In this document: one piece after another, positions 52,343-63,630 of the stretch | How positions within the stretch are numbered: position 1 is the stretch's first letter | Layout of the letters: each line of letters begins with the position of its first letter | Origin: Platerodrilus igneus | Taxonomy: Eukaryota > Arthropoda > Insecta > Coleoptera > Lycidae | DNA length: 64,000 nt | NCBI GenBank assembly: GCA_036346225.1 | Contig: JARFIW010001089.1 | Location: 1,240,001 to 1,304,000, forward strand | Direction: 5' to 3' | Notes under the pieces: generated by a model | Database searches by the model: none | Seen by the model: only the letters and a program-made list of their open reading frames with translations | What the model was told of the DNA's origin: nothing | Program-made: the position numbers and the translations under genes

Positions 52343-53402
52343 ATGGTACAGTACTTGATAAACGAAAAAAAAGACATGTACTGTATATCAAAAGCTGCAG
52401 AAATTCTACAGAAGCTGCCCGCAAGTATCATAATCTGTACCCTGAACGAAGCCAACCAAATCGTACATTGTTTTATAGAATATGTAAAAACATGTCCGAC
52501 TGCGGTTCTATTAACAAATCAAGAGGTAAATATCTTAAAAAGGTAGAAGCGAATGCCGACACTAATGTATTAGCACATTTACATGTTCACTCTACTGGAT
52601 CGTGCAGATCTTTTGCACGTGACTGCAATGTCTCCAAAAGTACAGTAAATAATATTATTAAGAGGCATAAATACCATGACTACAAATACTTGCCAGTACA
52701 AAAACTCCATATAGGAGATTCGGAAAGAAGATTAGCATTTTGTGAGTGGCTTATTACTCAATTAGACAATGATCCACAGTTTGAGAATAAAATTCTGTGG
52801 ACCGACGAATCTACATTTTCAAATTGTGGAATGTTTAATTGTAGAAATAAGCACTGCTATTCTACAGAAAATCCACATTTGTTGCAGGAAGTAAAGAATC
52901 AAGTTCGTTTTTCTGTGAATTTTTGGTGTGGAATCTTCGATGGTCAAATAATAGGCCCTTATTTCATACAAGGGAATTTAGACGGAGAGAAATATTTAGA
53001 TTTTTTAATTAATGCTCTTGAAGAATTTTTAGACGAACTACTGTTAGAAGCAATTAGAAACTTATGCTGGTTTCAACATGATGGCGCACCATCTCATAAT
53101 TTCAGGTTAGTAACGCAGTATTTAAATGAGCGATTTTCTCAAAGTTGGATCGGAAAGAATGGTGGTATTTCGTGGCCACCCCGTTTGCCTGGTATGAACC
53201 CGCTGGATTTTTTCTATGGGGAGATGTAAAAAATAAAGTTTATGATACTCCGTCTAATAGTGTCCATCACTTGCAGCAAAAAATAAAAAGTGCGTTAGAA
53301 TCGGTTAATCAAGATGCCATATCAAATGCTATTGCGCAGATGTATAAAAAGGTTTGCTTGTGTCTGGTACAGCATGGTGAACATTTTGAACATTTACTGT
53401 AA
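52343..53402 (+). pseudogene. DD41D transposase (rosa-like), two frameshifts
   Basis: Cut-and-paste transposase. The N-terminus MVQYLINEKKDMYCISKAAE is in one frame. After a shift near 52405 the second frame continues ARKYHNLYPERSQPN and CRSFARDCNVSKSTVNNIIK (helix-turn-helix). Catalytic block: ILWTDESTF (first D), CWFQHDGAPSH (second D), GMNPLDFF (third D). There are 41 residues between second and third D, the spacing that defines the rosa group. A single-base loss in the T6 run at 53208-53213 shifts the frame just after the third D; the other frame gives the expected FFLWGDVKNKVYD and ends at 53402. Otherwise open. Confidence 0.85.
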
Positions 53403-53446
53403 CTTCAAGTTGTGGTAGTTAACTTTCCATTATTATTTATAGGTTA

Positions 53447-53901
53447 GATCTTCTACAAAAACTTTTTGTGTCTTAATCATGTTATTTTAAAAAATTAATG
53501 ATAAGTGTTTTGCATTGTTGAAATTGTAAATTTTTTTTCTATACGCTAATGTAAAAATCCAATATGGCGGCCATAACAAAAAAAAAGTTGACTATCGCGA
53601 CAAAAAATGTAATAGATCTAGAACATTTTGTAAATCGTCATTAAATGCAAAATTATGTCTTATGTTACCATACCAAATTTCATTCTTCTAACTATAATAA
53701 CAACTAAGTTATTAAAAAAAGTTGAAAATTGCAAAATTTGTATTTTAGCCAATATCTAGCAATCTATGGATAACATTTGTAGTTCAAGATCAGCTATAAA
53801 ATACCCTCATAAGTAGGTAACTTTTGTCTAATTTAACCACCACTGTATCTCTTATAGTTCAGGATATTCCTATAGTGTGCAATTAAAATGTGGACACCCT
53901 G
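53447..53901. repeat. Right terminal inverted repeat of the DD41D element
   Basis: Complement of 51785-52240, ending GTGGACACCCTG then TA. Internal part overlaps the sequence just downstream of the transposase stop. Confidence 0.9.
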
Positions 53902-53965
53902 TATATACATATATATATATGTGTATATATAAGTATATATGTATATAATATATATATATATATCT

Positions 53966-54005
<40 letters not shown>
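53902..54005. repeat. (TA)n microsatellite right of the DD41D element
   Basis: TA run with several interruptions (GTGTATATATAAGTATATATG, ATATCTATAT). Continues the microsatellite in which the element sits. Confidence 0.9.
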
Positions 54006-54008
<3 letters not shown>

Positions 54009-54790
54009 AAAACTTTAGCAGGTTTTAGGTCAGCTGGTTGATGATGAATACTCTTTTTATAATCTAACCTTTCCGTTTTATTTTCAAACTTTTATTATTA
54101 ACGCTATTATGGGTATTAATTAATGTATAATACTTATTGTACTAATATTGTAGAAGATTGACATCATTTAAATAAATAAAATTTTGAGTATAAATAAAAC
54201 AAAAATCTTAGATTTAAAATTGTAGGCTATCACTATAACTGCTTTGTGTAAATGTTGATTCAAAATGATTTTTGATTATGTAAGAAACAGTTTAAAAGTG
54301 TTTAATAAAGAGTTGTAGTTATCCTTGAATGACAATAATTAAATGCCAAACAAATCCTTCGCAACCGAAAGTTCTTAATGTCCATGCGATTACCATTAGT
54401 TTTTAAAAATATTTATGCCATTGAAACTCGATTGTTAGAGATATTGATGGAACGTCTAGGCAACAACTTTTTAGTTTTGCAGATGAGTATTTTATTGTCA
54501 CGGGTGTTGACTTGAATAAATTGATGAGTGTACTCCTTTATATTACTTAATAATCATTCATGAATGAAGCTATGTAGTATTGCGGCGAACTGTATTTTAC
54601 TAATCTTTTTGCATGCCCTATTGGTGTAAGTGAATGAATTGCACTGGCAGTACCTAAAGATAACTGAATGCTAGCTATTATGTGGTGAATGAGTTGCAAT
54701 GTTAACTACAGTATATAGCTAAGAATGTCACTCAGGATCTTGTACGTTTAATTATAATAGAGATGGGATAGCAACCAGAAGTGCATCTGT
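54006..54790. other. Gap without recognisable features
   Basis: AT-rich, no frame or repeat I can support. The sequence near 54560-54720 (ATGAATTGCACTGGCAGT, GAATGAGTTGCAATGTTAAC) hints at weak local repetition. Confidence 0.5.
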
Positions 54791-55075
54791 TGTGGCAGGT
54801 CATTCAAAGCACCGGCTAGTAGTCTTAGATACTGTTGTTGTTACATGGCAAGGTAGCTGAAGGTAGTGATAGTGAATAGGGGTGTGGAGCTAGTGCTGTT
54901 TTTACATGGCAGGCTAGTCAAAGCATGTGATAGGAGTGCTGGACTGCTGTTGTCGTTACAAGGCAAAGCAGTCGAGGTACCGGATAGGCGCAATGTACTA
55001 TTTCTGCCTTTCACAGGCGAGTAAATAGTCAAAGTGCGGGACATAGGTGCTCCGACTGACGATCGCCAGATAGTG
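54790..55075. repeat. Minisatellite with ~65-75 base unit
   Basis: Four to five degenerate units built on TTACATGGCAGGCTAGTCAA, AGCA..GGATAGGAGTGCTG and CTGCTGTTGT. GC content is well above that of the flanks. The minus-strand frame at 54841-55107 is produced by this repeat and has no recognisable domain. Confidence 0.6.
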
Positions 55076-56030
55076 AGCCTGGGATTACCTGATTTTAGGT
55101 GTGGCACCTAGTAGTATTGGTACACGCGTACCAGGTGAAAAGTATTAACTTCACTTAAAGCAGTAGGGTTACCAATCGAAGTCTTGGGTTCGTGCTGTCC
55201 CGGGGTTTAGCTTCCTGTGGTCTAGGACCAGACCTTGGTTTTCCAAGGTGGGCGTTCATATGTTAGACGCTAAGCTAGCTAGTTAGAACCATAAAGGAAA
55301 GGCTAGAGATATTCAAATGGTGTAGATGCGACGGCAGAGGGTGAGGTAATTATTGGCTATGTTGCTTGTGTATGGCAGTAGTAGTTTTATACCATACTTG
55401 CATTGTTATAAAATGTAGCTTTATTTATTTCTTTAAGTAGAATAACTGAGAGGTCAGTACTCACCGTGGCTTTATTCTTTTAGAATTGAAGGTGCCGGCC
55501 GCTGTTTGCGGGGCGATACGATACCGCTTCATTGTGTTGGGAATTGAATCTATCAGGAACGGTTAGGAATGACTATGATGTTGATAAGTTAAGTACAATT
55601 AAACAAAATTGGTTTAATTTCAATTACGATAATTAGTCGCCCACATAATCGTATTTACCCATCTTACAATTCATATTTTTATAATCTTGACAACTATTTT
55701 TTTGTATATATTGTATATTAACATAACCTATAAATATATATTCTAAACATATTTGTCACTTATTGTCGGCGGAATAGTGAATTTAGGACCTAAAGACCAC
55801 ACTATTCTGATATCATTTGGAATGTCGAAAATACTAATGTTTTTAAACCATATGTCCAAATTATAAAGATTACAATTATTTGAATTTAACAGATTATCTG
55901 TCTTCTTTAGGTTAACATTTTTAACTTCATTATAAAACATTTTATTATAGCTAATAAATATTCTGACGCCGTGTGTATGCATTAAATATGTAATGTTGCA
56001 AAATATCAAAAAATATCATAAATGTTTTAA
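55075..56030. other. Non-coding stretch without recognisable genes
   Basis: Includes a GC-richer block at 55130-55560 (CTTGGGTTCGTGCTGTCCCG, GACCAGACCTTGGTTTTCCAAGGTGGG with a small inverted repeat CCTTGG/CCAAGG). No domain, no tRNA structure. The antisense frame at 55743-56009 is unsupported. Confidence 0.5.
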
Positions 56031-56487
56031 CAGATTTAGAAGATATATTGAAAAATATAAAAGCCAAAGAAAGAAATCCATGCACAGCTTACATTACCAA
56101 TGTTCAGACGAACTTTATACATAATGATTCAAAAATCAACTCGAAATCCATTATGGAGTTTAACAAATGTAAAACATGTGTAAAAGAAGATTAAGATTTA
56201 ATTATAATTAGAGCTGATGAAGGAAATGTCAGTGAAGAGTGTAAGTATGTCCAAAACCGAATATATAGAAAAGATTTGAATTACTTAATTTCTTAACTGT
56301 TTATGAAAAAATTAACGAAGGTCCAACGTCACGCTTTCAAAATTTACAAATATGCACGCTTAATAATTAAAAGAAAAAATGTACATTAGCGTATAGCAAG
56401 CAAAAACTTTAAATAATTGTAGTTTCACATGTCCAAAATTATACGGCTTGCCTAAAATTCATGAAGCAGGATATTCTGTAAAACCTA
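56030..56487 (+). pseudogene. Penelope-like element RT, 5' part
   Basis: Plus-strand pieces read TDLEDILKNIKAKERNPC, DLIIIRADEGN and, ending at the insertion, CPKLYGLPKIHEAGYSVKP. The last is the Penelope RT signature (YGLPKIHK......RPI). It is interrupted at 56487 by a LINE-derived block and resumes at 58019. Many stops and shifts. Confidence 0.75.
56479..56487. repeat. Target site duplication TAAAACCTA, left copy
   Basis: Nine bases repeated at 58019-58027, bounding the LINE-derived block in the PLE RT. Confidence 0.75.
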
Positions 56488-58018
56488 TCATCATCATCAT
56501 TATTAGGTTTTCAGTCCTGGAACTTGTTAGACGTGTACCCTCATTGTTTCTTATTCTGAGCTAACCTACACATTTCCCTGAAATTTACACAGTCTGCATC
56601 TTTACCAATCTGCTGCAGTCTGATCTAGGTCTACACCTACCACTTTTTTTTCCTATTTCTGCTTGTAATATATCCGGTACTGTTCCCAAAAAATGCCTTA
56701 GAACGTATCCTGTCCTTTTATTTCTCCTATTTTTTGTTTGTTTTGCACTGATATCTTTATTTCTATAACTCTTTGTTATTAACTTTGTCTGTCCATGCTA
56801 TCATCCTCATACATCTGAAGCGCAACATTCCAAAAGGCTTCTACCGTTTTACTGTCTGCTTCTCCCACTGCCCCTATTTAATAGACGTACTGTGCTGTGC
56901 TCCACACATATGATCTCAACAATTTTTCTCCTTGTTTCAATGTTTGTTGTCTTCGAACATAGCTGCTACTCTTTCTTGTTAGACGCAGTTCGGTTCCTCT
57001 TCTATTGTTTACAAATATATACCCTATTTCACCGATATTTAGTGGTATGTGAAGGGGGTTAAGCATCCCGCGGCTACCAGGATCCCCTCACACTTGAGCA
57101 TTTGCCGAATTAATATTTTCCCAATAAATGCTTTCGCACAATCAAAATTAGTTAAAAATATTTCAAAACCAACACCTGTAGTTGTTTATAATAATCGTCA
57201 GATTTAAGTGCAATTATTTTTTTGTCATTAGGTTTTCCGTCTTGAAACTGGTTGGACGCGTACTTTCACTTATTTATATTCTGAGCTAGCCTACACCGTT
57301 CGCTGAAATTCCCACAGCCTAGAGGCAGCTAGGTTTTCTTTCTGTTGTTTCCTTATTATATGATCTATTTTACCAAGATTCAGTAGTATGTGAAGGGGGT
57401 TAAACAGCCTGTGACTGCCAAGGATCCCCCAACACTTAGACGTTTACAGAATTAATAGTTTTGCAGTAAATCCTTTCGCACAATTATCAATAGTTGAGAG
57501 TATTGCAAAACCAATACATGTAGTTGCTTATAATAATCATAAGGTTTTAGTGAGTTATTTTTTTCGTCATTAGGTTTTCCAACTTGGAACTAATTGGACG
57601 CGTACCTCCATTGATTTCAATTCTAAGCTAGCCTGCACATTTCCTTGAAATTTTAACAGACTACATCTTTCACTATCTGTGTTGAATAGTCTAACCTAAG
57701 TCTACCCCTACCTCTTTTTTTTCTATATCTGTTTCTAATATATTCCGCACTATTCCCTCATGCCTTAGTATGTGGCCTATCATCCTATCTCTCCTATTTT
57801 TTACTGTTTTCCATATACTTCTTTCTTCCCTACCATTTCTTAGTTTTGTCTGCCATGATATCTTCATCATAGTCTGTAGCACCACATTTCAAAAACTTCT
57901 ATCTTTTTCCTCCATCTTTTCCTACTGTCCAGGTTCCACAGCCTCACAGTGCTGTGCTCCACACGAATGTTTTAAGCAATATTTTCCTTATGTCTATGTT
58001 TGTTGTCTTTGATGTCTT
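56488..58018 (-). mobile_element. LINE-derived block with internally duplicated 3' ends
   Basis: Antisense LINE 3' sequence starts at a TCATCATCATCATTATT tail (complement of an ATGATG tail). The 3' region occurs three times in the same orientation (56500-57066, 57225-57430 truncated, 57560-58018). In the last copy the minus strand gives KISWQTKLRNG and IGHILRHEGIVRNILETDIE, the RT C-terminal block also present in the 29 kb LINE. The block is flanked by TAAAACCTA. A ~342 base tandem duplication links copies two and three. Confidence 0.7.
57026..57600. repeat. Tandem duplication, ~342 base period
   Basis: 57027-57260 and 57369-57600 align throughout: GTATGTGAAGGGGGTTAA, CTTTCGCACAAT, CAAAACCAA.AC.TGTAGTTG and TCATTAGGTTTTCC recur in order. 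It joins parts of two LINE 3' ends. Divergence suggests an old duplication. Confidence 0.75.
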
Positions 58019-58230
58019 TAAAACCTAGAACAGTGTCAAATTATAGTCATAGAGAAAATATTTTCATATATATAGCTGATATTTTACAGAAATCTAATGA
58101 AGCTATCAATTATAATATAAGTGATTCTTTTGAGTTTGCTAACTTTATAAACAACTTACAGTTACCAAATGATTACGTGGTGCTTAATACGTCAAATGTT
58201 GATAATAAATTAACTAACAAAAGCACGTAG
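58019..58230 (+). pseudogene. Penelope-like element RT, 3' continuation
   Basis: The frame 58000-58230 contains LKPRTVSNYSHRENIFIYIA, DILQKSNEAINYNISDSFEF and ANFINNLQLPNDYVVLNTSN. This corresponds to the RT stretch after RPI in Penelope elements (S....Y.LS..L...L ... FI..L......L.SFDV). It restores the reading broken at 56487. The palm catalytic motif (YVDD) is not present; the remainder is lost. Confidence 0.7.
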
Positions 58231-58565
58231 GACTGTATATAATTATTTATTTTATAAGAGCTTGAGTATATCTACAAATGAGGAGCAAGCACAAGAGTGT
58301 TGGTGTACTAGTGATGCACGCGAACGAATGAATGGTGGTTAAACACGTCTGCTTTACAAACCAGAGGGCAGACGTGGTACAGTCTTACAAAAGTAACACA
58401 ACGTAAATACAAATTAAAAATATTGAACATAAGACCCCAAAAAAAGAAAACCAAAAGTCATTATTTTTGTATGTAGTATTAAATACACAAACAAACGCAT
58501 GTAAAATAAACAAAGAAAAGAAACACTTTAACGTACTAGCGCAAAATAATAAAATGTTAAATAAG
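58230..58565. other. Gap without recognisable features
   Basis: Sequence between the PLE relic and the antisense BEL. No LTR matching the right end of that BEL was found here. Confidence 0.4.
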
Positions 58566-58570
58566 CATAT

Positions 58571-58762
58571 TCAATACACCCTGCCAGGCAACGCACAAAG
58601 CTTCGCAAACGAGCGACGCACAAGTCCATTTGAGGTCTTCACTGTAGCGACGCGGTTGACTCGATCCATTCCAGAATGAACGTCTATAATATGCCCGAGT
58701 CGCCAAGATGGAACTGTAGTATTATCATCATTAATTACAACCAGTTGACCTAATTTAAGCAT
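58571..58762 (-). pseudogene. BEL/Pao DUF5641-like C-terminal domain
   Basis: LGQLVVINDDNTTVPSWRLG, then RVNRVATVKTSNGLVRRSFA and KLCALP. Matches the same domain at 1418-1573 (SWRLGRI...). About 60 residues, open. Confidence 0.75.
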
Positions 58763-59080
58763 GTCATGATTAGATTGCCGTTTGGCGAGACGCTGTAGTT
58801 CAGCAATATATTGTAGTTTCCATCTTTTTCAAAATGACTGCAGTAATTGCTATATTTAAGCAAAGTTCTTGAGTCGATATAAAACAGCATCAGTAACGTC
58901 TGAATGAGGTATCGTACTTATATGCCTCCCGATTAAAAAATGAACGGGAGTTAAGGAGTGTAAGTCTTGAGGGTAGGAGGACAGCGGGCAAGTGGTCTGG
59001 AATTAAGAACGGACTCGATTTGTACCGAAAGAGTATACAACTCTTCAAACTTAAGAACACTTTAAGTGATGTTTCATGCT

Positions 59081-59398
59081 CTAAACACCGACCTCCCAAA
59101 GGCCCCCAAGGTGAGATGATTGAGAAGGTATAAAATGCCACTCAATACCTTTCTCCGAAATCGCATCTTTATTAATTTTAACGAAATTATGTAATTCATT
59201 TAGACTAGAATTTGCACCGACAAAATTGCTGGCGTTGTCTGAGTATATTCTATAGGGCTTGCCACGGCGAGCACTAAATCTTCTGAGACACATTATGAAC
59301 GTTTGAGTAGATACGTCACTAACTAGCTCAAGGTGTACAGCTTGGATAACAAAACAAATATAGATACATGCGTAACTCTTAGTAGTTTTAATTAGCAT
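59081..59398 (-). pseudogene. BEL/Pao integrase core
   Basis: CFVIQAVHLELVSDVSTQTF, RFSARRGKPYRIYSDNASNF and WHFIPSQSSHLGGLWEVGV. The second catalytic Asp (YSDNA.NF) and the region near the Glu (GGLWE) are intact, the first (VD.AGP) lies outside the frame. A shift follows GGLWE. Confidence 0.8.
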
Positions 59399-59559
59399 AG
59401 GTCCAGCATACTCGGTACCGACAACGGCAAAAGGAAAATTTTATGCAATTCTATCTTGTAGCAGATTGCCCATTATTGGATTGATTGCTTTTGGTGCGCA
59501 ACGGAAGCATTTGACAAAATCATGCAGGACTTGGCGAACCAAGTTCCTACCATGCTAAG

Positions 59560-59859
59560 TCAGAGCCGTTCTCTAACGTACAAGAGGAGTAACTGTGGAC
59601 CACAGTGTAAAAGTCGAACATATTCACATGCGGTTAATAATTTGAAAAGGGAATGGCGACCGTCTAAAATAATAGGGTGCTTTTTATCTAAGTCTAATTC
59701 AGATTTTTGAATACGCCCTCCTCCGCGTAACAAACCTTCGCTATCGAGAAAAGGTGACAAAGTTATCAATTTGCTACGCGACGAGATACCTTTTTCAGCA
59801 CTTAACAATTTTATTTCTTTTATGAAAGAATCTAGTTCTAAGAGTTTTACTAAATGCAT
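59560..59859 (-). pseudogene. BEL/Pao pre-integrase zinc-binding region
   Basis: KLITLSPFLDSEGLLRGGGR (usual L.PF.D..G..RVGGR), then SELDLDKKHPIIL. The following H-H-C-C ligands are only partly visible. About 100 residues, stop-free. Confidence 0.75.
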
Positions 59860-60245
59860 AAGAGCAGAATCAACTTCCTTTGCAGATAGCGGATCATACT
59901 GTGTCTTAAATCAAGGGTCATAAAACAATTGTTAGCAAAACGCAAGCAATATGCAACTGTTCTTGCGAATTTATAGAAATTTGAATAGTTTTCTATAGAA
60001 AAATGTACTTGTCCATACATCTTTTGTATATCAGCAGATATATCAAATTTATGAGATCGAAAACTGAGGGAGATTGAGAATAAATCCCGTTGAATTACAG
60101 GATCAACCATTTTTATATCATTAAAGAAATTAGCCAGTGGTTGACGGAGCGCTGCCATTAAAAACCACCCCAATTTTGGTGGTGGAACTCTGTTCTCTAA
60201 GCACGGCATGGTGAGACAGAGAATAATATACCTCTGAGTCGCCAA
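59850..60245 (-). pseudogene. BEL/Pao reverse transcriptase fragment
   Basis: PPPKLGWFLMAALRQPLANF and RSHKFDISADIQKMYGQVHF, the latter being the RT block D-I-x-K-M-[FY]-x-Q with its first catalytic Asp. The usual SLN(D/E)xL and YVDD parts are altered or absent. Frame 59850-60245 contains a recombined tail. Confidence 0.7.
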
Positions 60246-60521
60246 TGCCTACTTTAAAAAAGGACATATGAGAGAGCTCTAGGTTTTCATCCAGAAATTC
60301 TGAATACCGATCACGAAGAGGCTCGTTTAAATTTAGTCGTTTTTCAAGAGATATAAGATTTTTTTTGCAAACTTATAAGAATCGCCTAATCTTAACGGAG
60401 ACACCTTTAAAAAAATTGTGACGAAAAATCGACCATCGGATTCCCTGCGAGTGTTAGGTACAAAATAATTTTCACATTCATTCTCCTCTATTGACAACGG
60501 TTTTTTTCCAGACGGTACTCC

Positions 60522-61268
60522 TCAGTTTTCCAAAATTGTTCGAGTTGGTCTTGAATTGGCATCATACCAGAAAGAACTTATGTCAATTGGTGCACTTGGG
60601 ATATTGCCAGTAATTGAAGTTATTAATAAGCAATAAGTTTTTAAAATATACGAACTATGCTTGGCTGTTAGAGAAACATTACACTTTGCATTTATTTGAG
60701 ATCTATAATTGGCTGAACCAGTGACGTTTATTTTGAAGTTATCACGTTGTAGCTTTAATCGGTTGCACAAATCATTCATAATAAAATTACTCTGACGAGC
60801 ATTATGGAGCTTACCCTGCGAGTTTGAGATATACACGACAGCGGTCGAGAGAAAGATGTCCGTGCTATTATTGATAAACGAAAAGAGACAGATTTTTTCT
60901 TCTGAAGGAGGTGGTTGCGAAATACTCCACGAACTTGGGGCGTTTTCTTCGGGTGATTATGATTGATATTTACCAATATGCAACAGAGAATTATGCCTAG
61001 TCATGCAAGTGCGACAGGAATGTCGAGATTTACGATCCTTGCCGATATGATCACGAGCAAAGCTATTTAGACAGAGTTTAAGAGATTTCATATTGGAAAT
61101 TCTATCCTCCACAAAGAGAGCTTTATACTTCTTGCAAATGTACATTGAGTATGCACCTTTACAGTAATTGCAAAAGGGGTTGTTAGTATGAGTTACAAAA
61201 AATTTAGAGATTTTTTGCTTAACAAAAGTTTTGTTTTCGCGTGCGATTGTAGTCGGTTTGCGTGACAT
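60522..61268 (-). pseudogene. BEL/Pao gag knuckles and protease region
   Basis: 60957-61268 shows FCNYCKGAYSMYICKKYKAL (CCHC-like), then KSLKLCLNSFARDHIGKDRK and SRHSCRTCMTRHNSLLH, a second knuckle. The adjoining 60522-60836 frame (SANYRSQINAKCNVSL) fits the DUF1758 region after a protease. The protease active-site D-S-G is not evident. Confidence 0.65.
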
Positions 61269-61762
61269 ATTTTCGCTTTCTAATGCTTCAAGTACGCTTT
61301 CTTTCTGTTCCAGAAATTGAATAAATTTTGATAAGACATGTATTTCGTCATCATGTTTGTGCGTTTCCTAATCACACTTAGTAACCGGGTCTAAGAAAGA
61401 AACTTAATTTTGAGTTATAATGACTTCGCCTAATTTTTTTTGAGGTACCAACGCATTTTAGAATTTAGAATGTTCTAACGTATTGTTTATTATTTTTCTG
61501 ATATGAGTGGAAGACTTCTTTTGAGCCATTTCTAAAGAGAAAAGAGCATTCACATGATTCCTAATGAGACTGCGTTTATCATTATATCTTTTACAAATCA
61601 TTAGCCATGCTATTTCCTTATTTTCCGAACTGAGTGATTGAGCGTTCTAAGAACATCAACCGCCTTTTCAGTCAACGATGATTTTAAATAGTGGAATTTT
61701 TATATACGGCTGGAATTACTGTTGCAGTTGATTAAACTATCAAAAGCGTCTCGAAATTTTAT

Positions 61763-62245
61763 TCAGGTAGTTTGCCACTTGCCATTAAACCGTGGGAGCT
61801 CTATGACAGGAAGACACACAAAGAGCGTGTTAGACGAATGCCCAGGACAATCATTAGCACTTGTGATTCTCGAGTGAAGTGAGTTAGGAGATTGCCTTGG
61901 CGAATTGTCAGTATCGGTAACTTTAAATTCTATGGCGGAGTTCGTAGAGTTAGCTTTTACATTCACGCTTAACAAAAGTTCAGCTTCCGTAATCAGAGTG
62001 TAATATTTTTATTCAAAGCCATCGCGTCGCGTGAGTTCAGAGTTGAAATCCTCAGAGAGAGTTTCAATTTGATTTTGAATGTCATCAAATGCATACAAAA
62101 TTGTTTAATCGTTTACGCAATTCGGTTAATTGAACACCAGAAGGAGTGGCCGTTTGTTGTAAATTAATAATGAATGTTTCAAAATTTGTTGCCTTTCGCT
62201 AGAGTAACGTTCGCTTTTTACTTAAAGTTTCAATTTCTGTCGCCA
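61763..62245 (-). pseudogene. BEL/Pao gag N-terminal and central part
   Basis: From 62245: MATEIETLSKKRTLL, then after a stop NFETFIINLQQTAT and QLTELRKRLNNFV (helical N-terminal half). 61763-61975 gives VCLPVIELPRFNGKW, the LPK..LP.F.G..W signature of BEL gag. Shifted frames between these prevent a continuous ORF. Confidence 0.7.
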
Positions 62246-62690
62246 TAGTGAGAGCAAAAATTAGTAGGAATTTTCATAATTTTTTAAATTCCAAAGTGCT
62301 CCAAAGTCCCGTATGCAAATGCAGCGAGAGAAATTTTGCGATAATATTTGAGAACTCTTATGAGATAAGAGAGTAATTGCACGACATAGCACTTTTTCAT
62401 TGTAAACTAGTCAAAATAGCTTAGTTGTAATACGTTTCAGAGAGAGGCATTTGAGCACATCAGTTTTATATACAAAAAGCGTGAATAAAACACATATTTA
62501 CTAACAAACAATTTTGTAATGAGATTGAGTATCACTGAAGACAAGATTTTTTTCCACTTCAGTTTAGCTTTGCAAACATGTACTACTTATTCGATACTCT
62601 GATCATTGAGTAGTAATATTTTTCATTTAGTTCATTCATAAACAAAAGAGGCGATCTTTTAATACAAATACGTTTTTATAGGAAGAATGA
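62246..62690. other. Gap: probable decayed 5' part of the antisense BEL
   Basis: AT-rich sequence upstream of the BEL gag start. No LTR match or other feature found. Confidence 0.4.
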
Positions 62691-63345
62691 ATAAAATAAA
62701 TGGAATGACCTGTGTTCTTTCCATCGGTTTTCATATCTGCGGTGTTCATGTCCGCTTCTAGACCCATTGTCGCCGTCCTAGCGGTTACGATTCTGTTCTT
62801 CCCAATTCCGTACGTCAGCGTTCCCCTTGTAGTTAGTCTCGTAGGCTTTTGCCACGTCATAGTTACGCATTATCTCAAACAAGTCCCGTAGCGTTTCAAT
62901 GTTTTGAATTGCAACAACCCTTGTAAATTCAGGATCCATTTGTCGTGATAATAACTATATGATTTCGTCCTCCCTCCTTTTGGATGTCAAGTACTGTACC
63001 TGGTTATATTTGTGGATAATGTAGTCTTTTCGTGTCCTGTAATTAGGTTCGTCCATATGTGTGTTTGACATGAGTGCCCCCAGTATTGCTCTATGAACAG
63101 TCTTTTAAATTTGGTAAAGGTGTCATATTCCTTTTTAACTATGCTGTTCCATTTCTCAGCATTTCCAAATAATGTAGCGTTAATGATTTGTAGTTTGATT
63201 GGTTCGGATTCACTGTATAATATTTTGGCCAGTTTGTCCAAAAAAATCATCGTTTGTTCAAACCGTTTCCGGTCAAATTTAAGCAGCATCTCTTTTCCAT
63301 ATCTGTTTTCTATCTGTTTCGGCTATCCTAATCGTCCCTCTCGAA
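62690..63345 (-). pseudogene. Retroelement gag relic, antisense
   Basis: The frame 62987-63289 gives MLLKFDRKRFEQTMIFLDKL, LQIINATLFGNAEKWNSIVK and EYDTFTKFKRLFIEQYWGHS. This is the gag core of insect gypsy-type elements (L...F.G.A..W......Y.....F...F...YW). Beyond a shift the minus strand continues YSTSKRREDEIIQLLS-type sequence and LRDLFEIMRNYDVAKAYETN. No pol is attached. It differs from the errantivirus and BEL gags. Confidence 0.6.
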
Positions 63346-63550
63346 ATCGTTGATCTTGTTACGTTTCTGTTGTACATCTCAGCCAATCCTTTATTCTAAC
63401 GTCGTCGTGTTAAGTTTTAGCAAATTAGTCTCGTACCAACTATTTCAAATATTTTCGGAGTAGAAGTCTACAGGAAATTTTAGAAGTTCACATGCTTTGT
63501 AGTAAAGTTGGGGTAGAAATATTTAATAACATCCGAAGCAAATTCTTGTA

Positions 63551-63553
<3 letters not shown>

Positions 63554-63628
<75 letters not shown>
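63554..63628. repeat. (AT)n microsatellite before unit 5
   Basis: Pure AT run ending at TGACATGGAATTATAGG. Confidence 0.9.

Positions 63629-63630
<2 letters not shown>

Larger units (their letters stand above)
51785..53901 (+). mobile_element. Tc1/mariner-superfamily DD41D element with ~455 bp TIRs
   Basis: Ends CAGGGTGTCCACATTTTAAT at 51785 and its complement at 53901, each flanked by TA (target duplication). The inverted repeats run from 51785 to about 52240 and from about 53447 to 53901 with very few mismatches, unusually long for the superfamily. Between them lies a transposase gene in good condition apart from two frameshifts. Both flanks are (TA)n microsatellites, a natural target for TA-specific insertion. 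Confidence 0.9.
58571..62245 (-). mobile_element. Second BEL/Pao element, antisense, no LTRs recognised
   Basis: From right to left: a gag start at 62245 (MATEIETLSKKRTLL), gag core, zinc knuckles, protease region, RT, RNase H/pre-integrase, integrase and DUF5641-like end at 58571. All in the BEL order, all broken. I could not find matching LTR sequences outside these limits, so the element may have lost them or they have diverged. It differs from the 22 kb copy in sequence, so it is a separate family. Confidence 0.8.

Noticed and set aside
55180..55270. GGGTTCGTGCTG as a pol III B box
   Set aside because: No matching A box or tRNA-like fold upstream.
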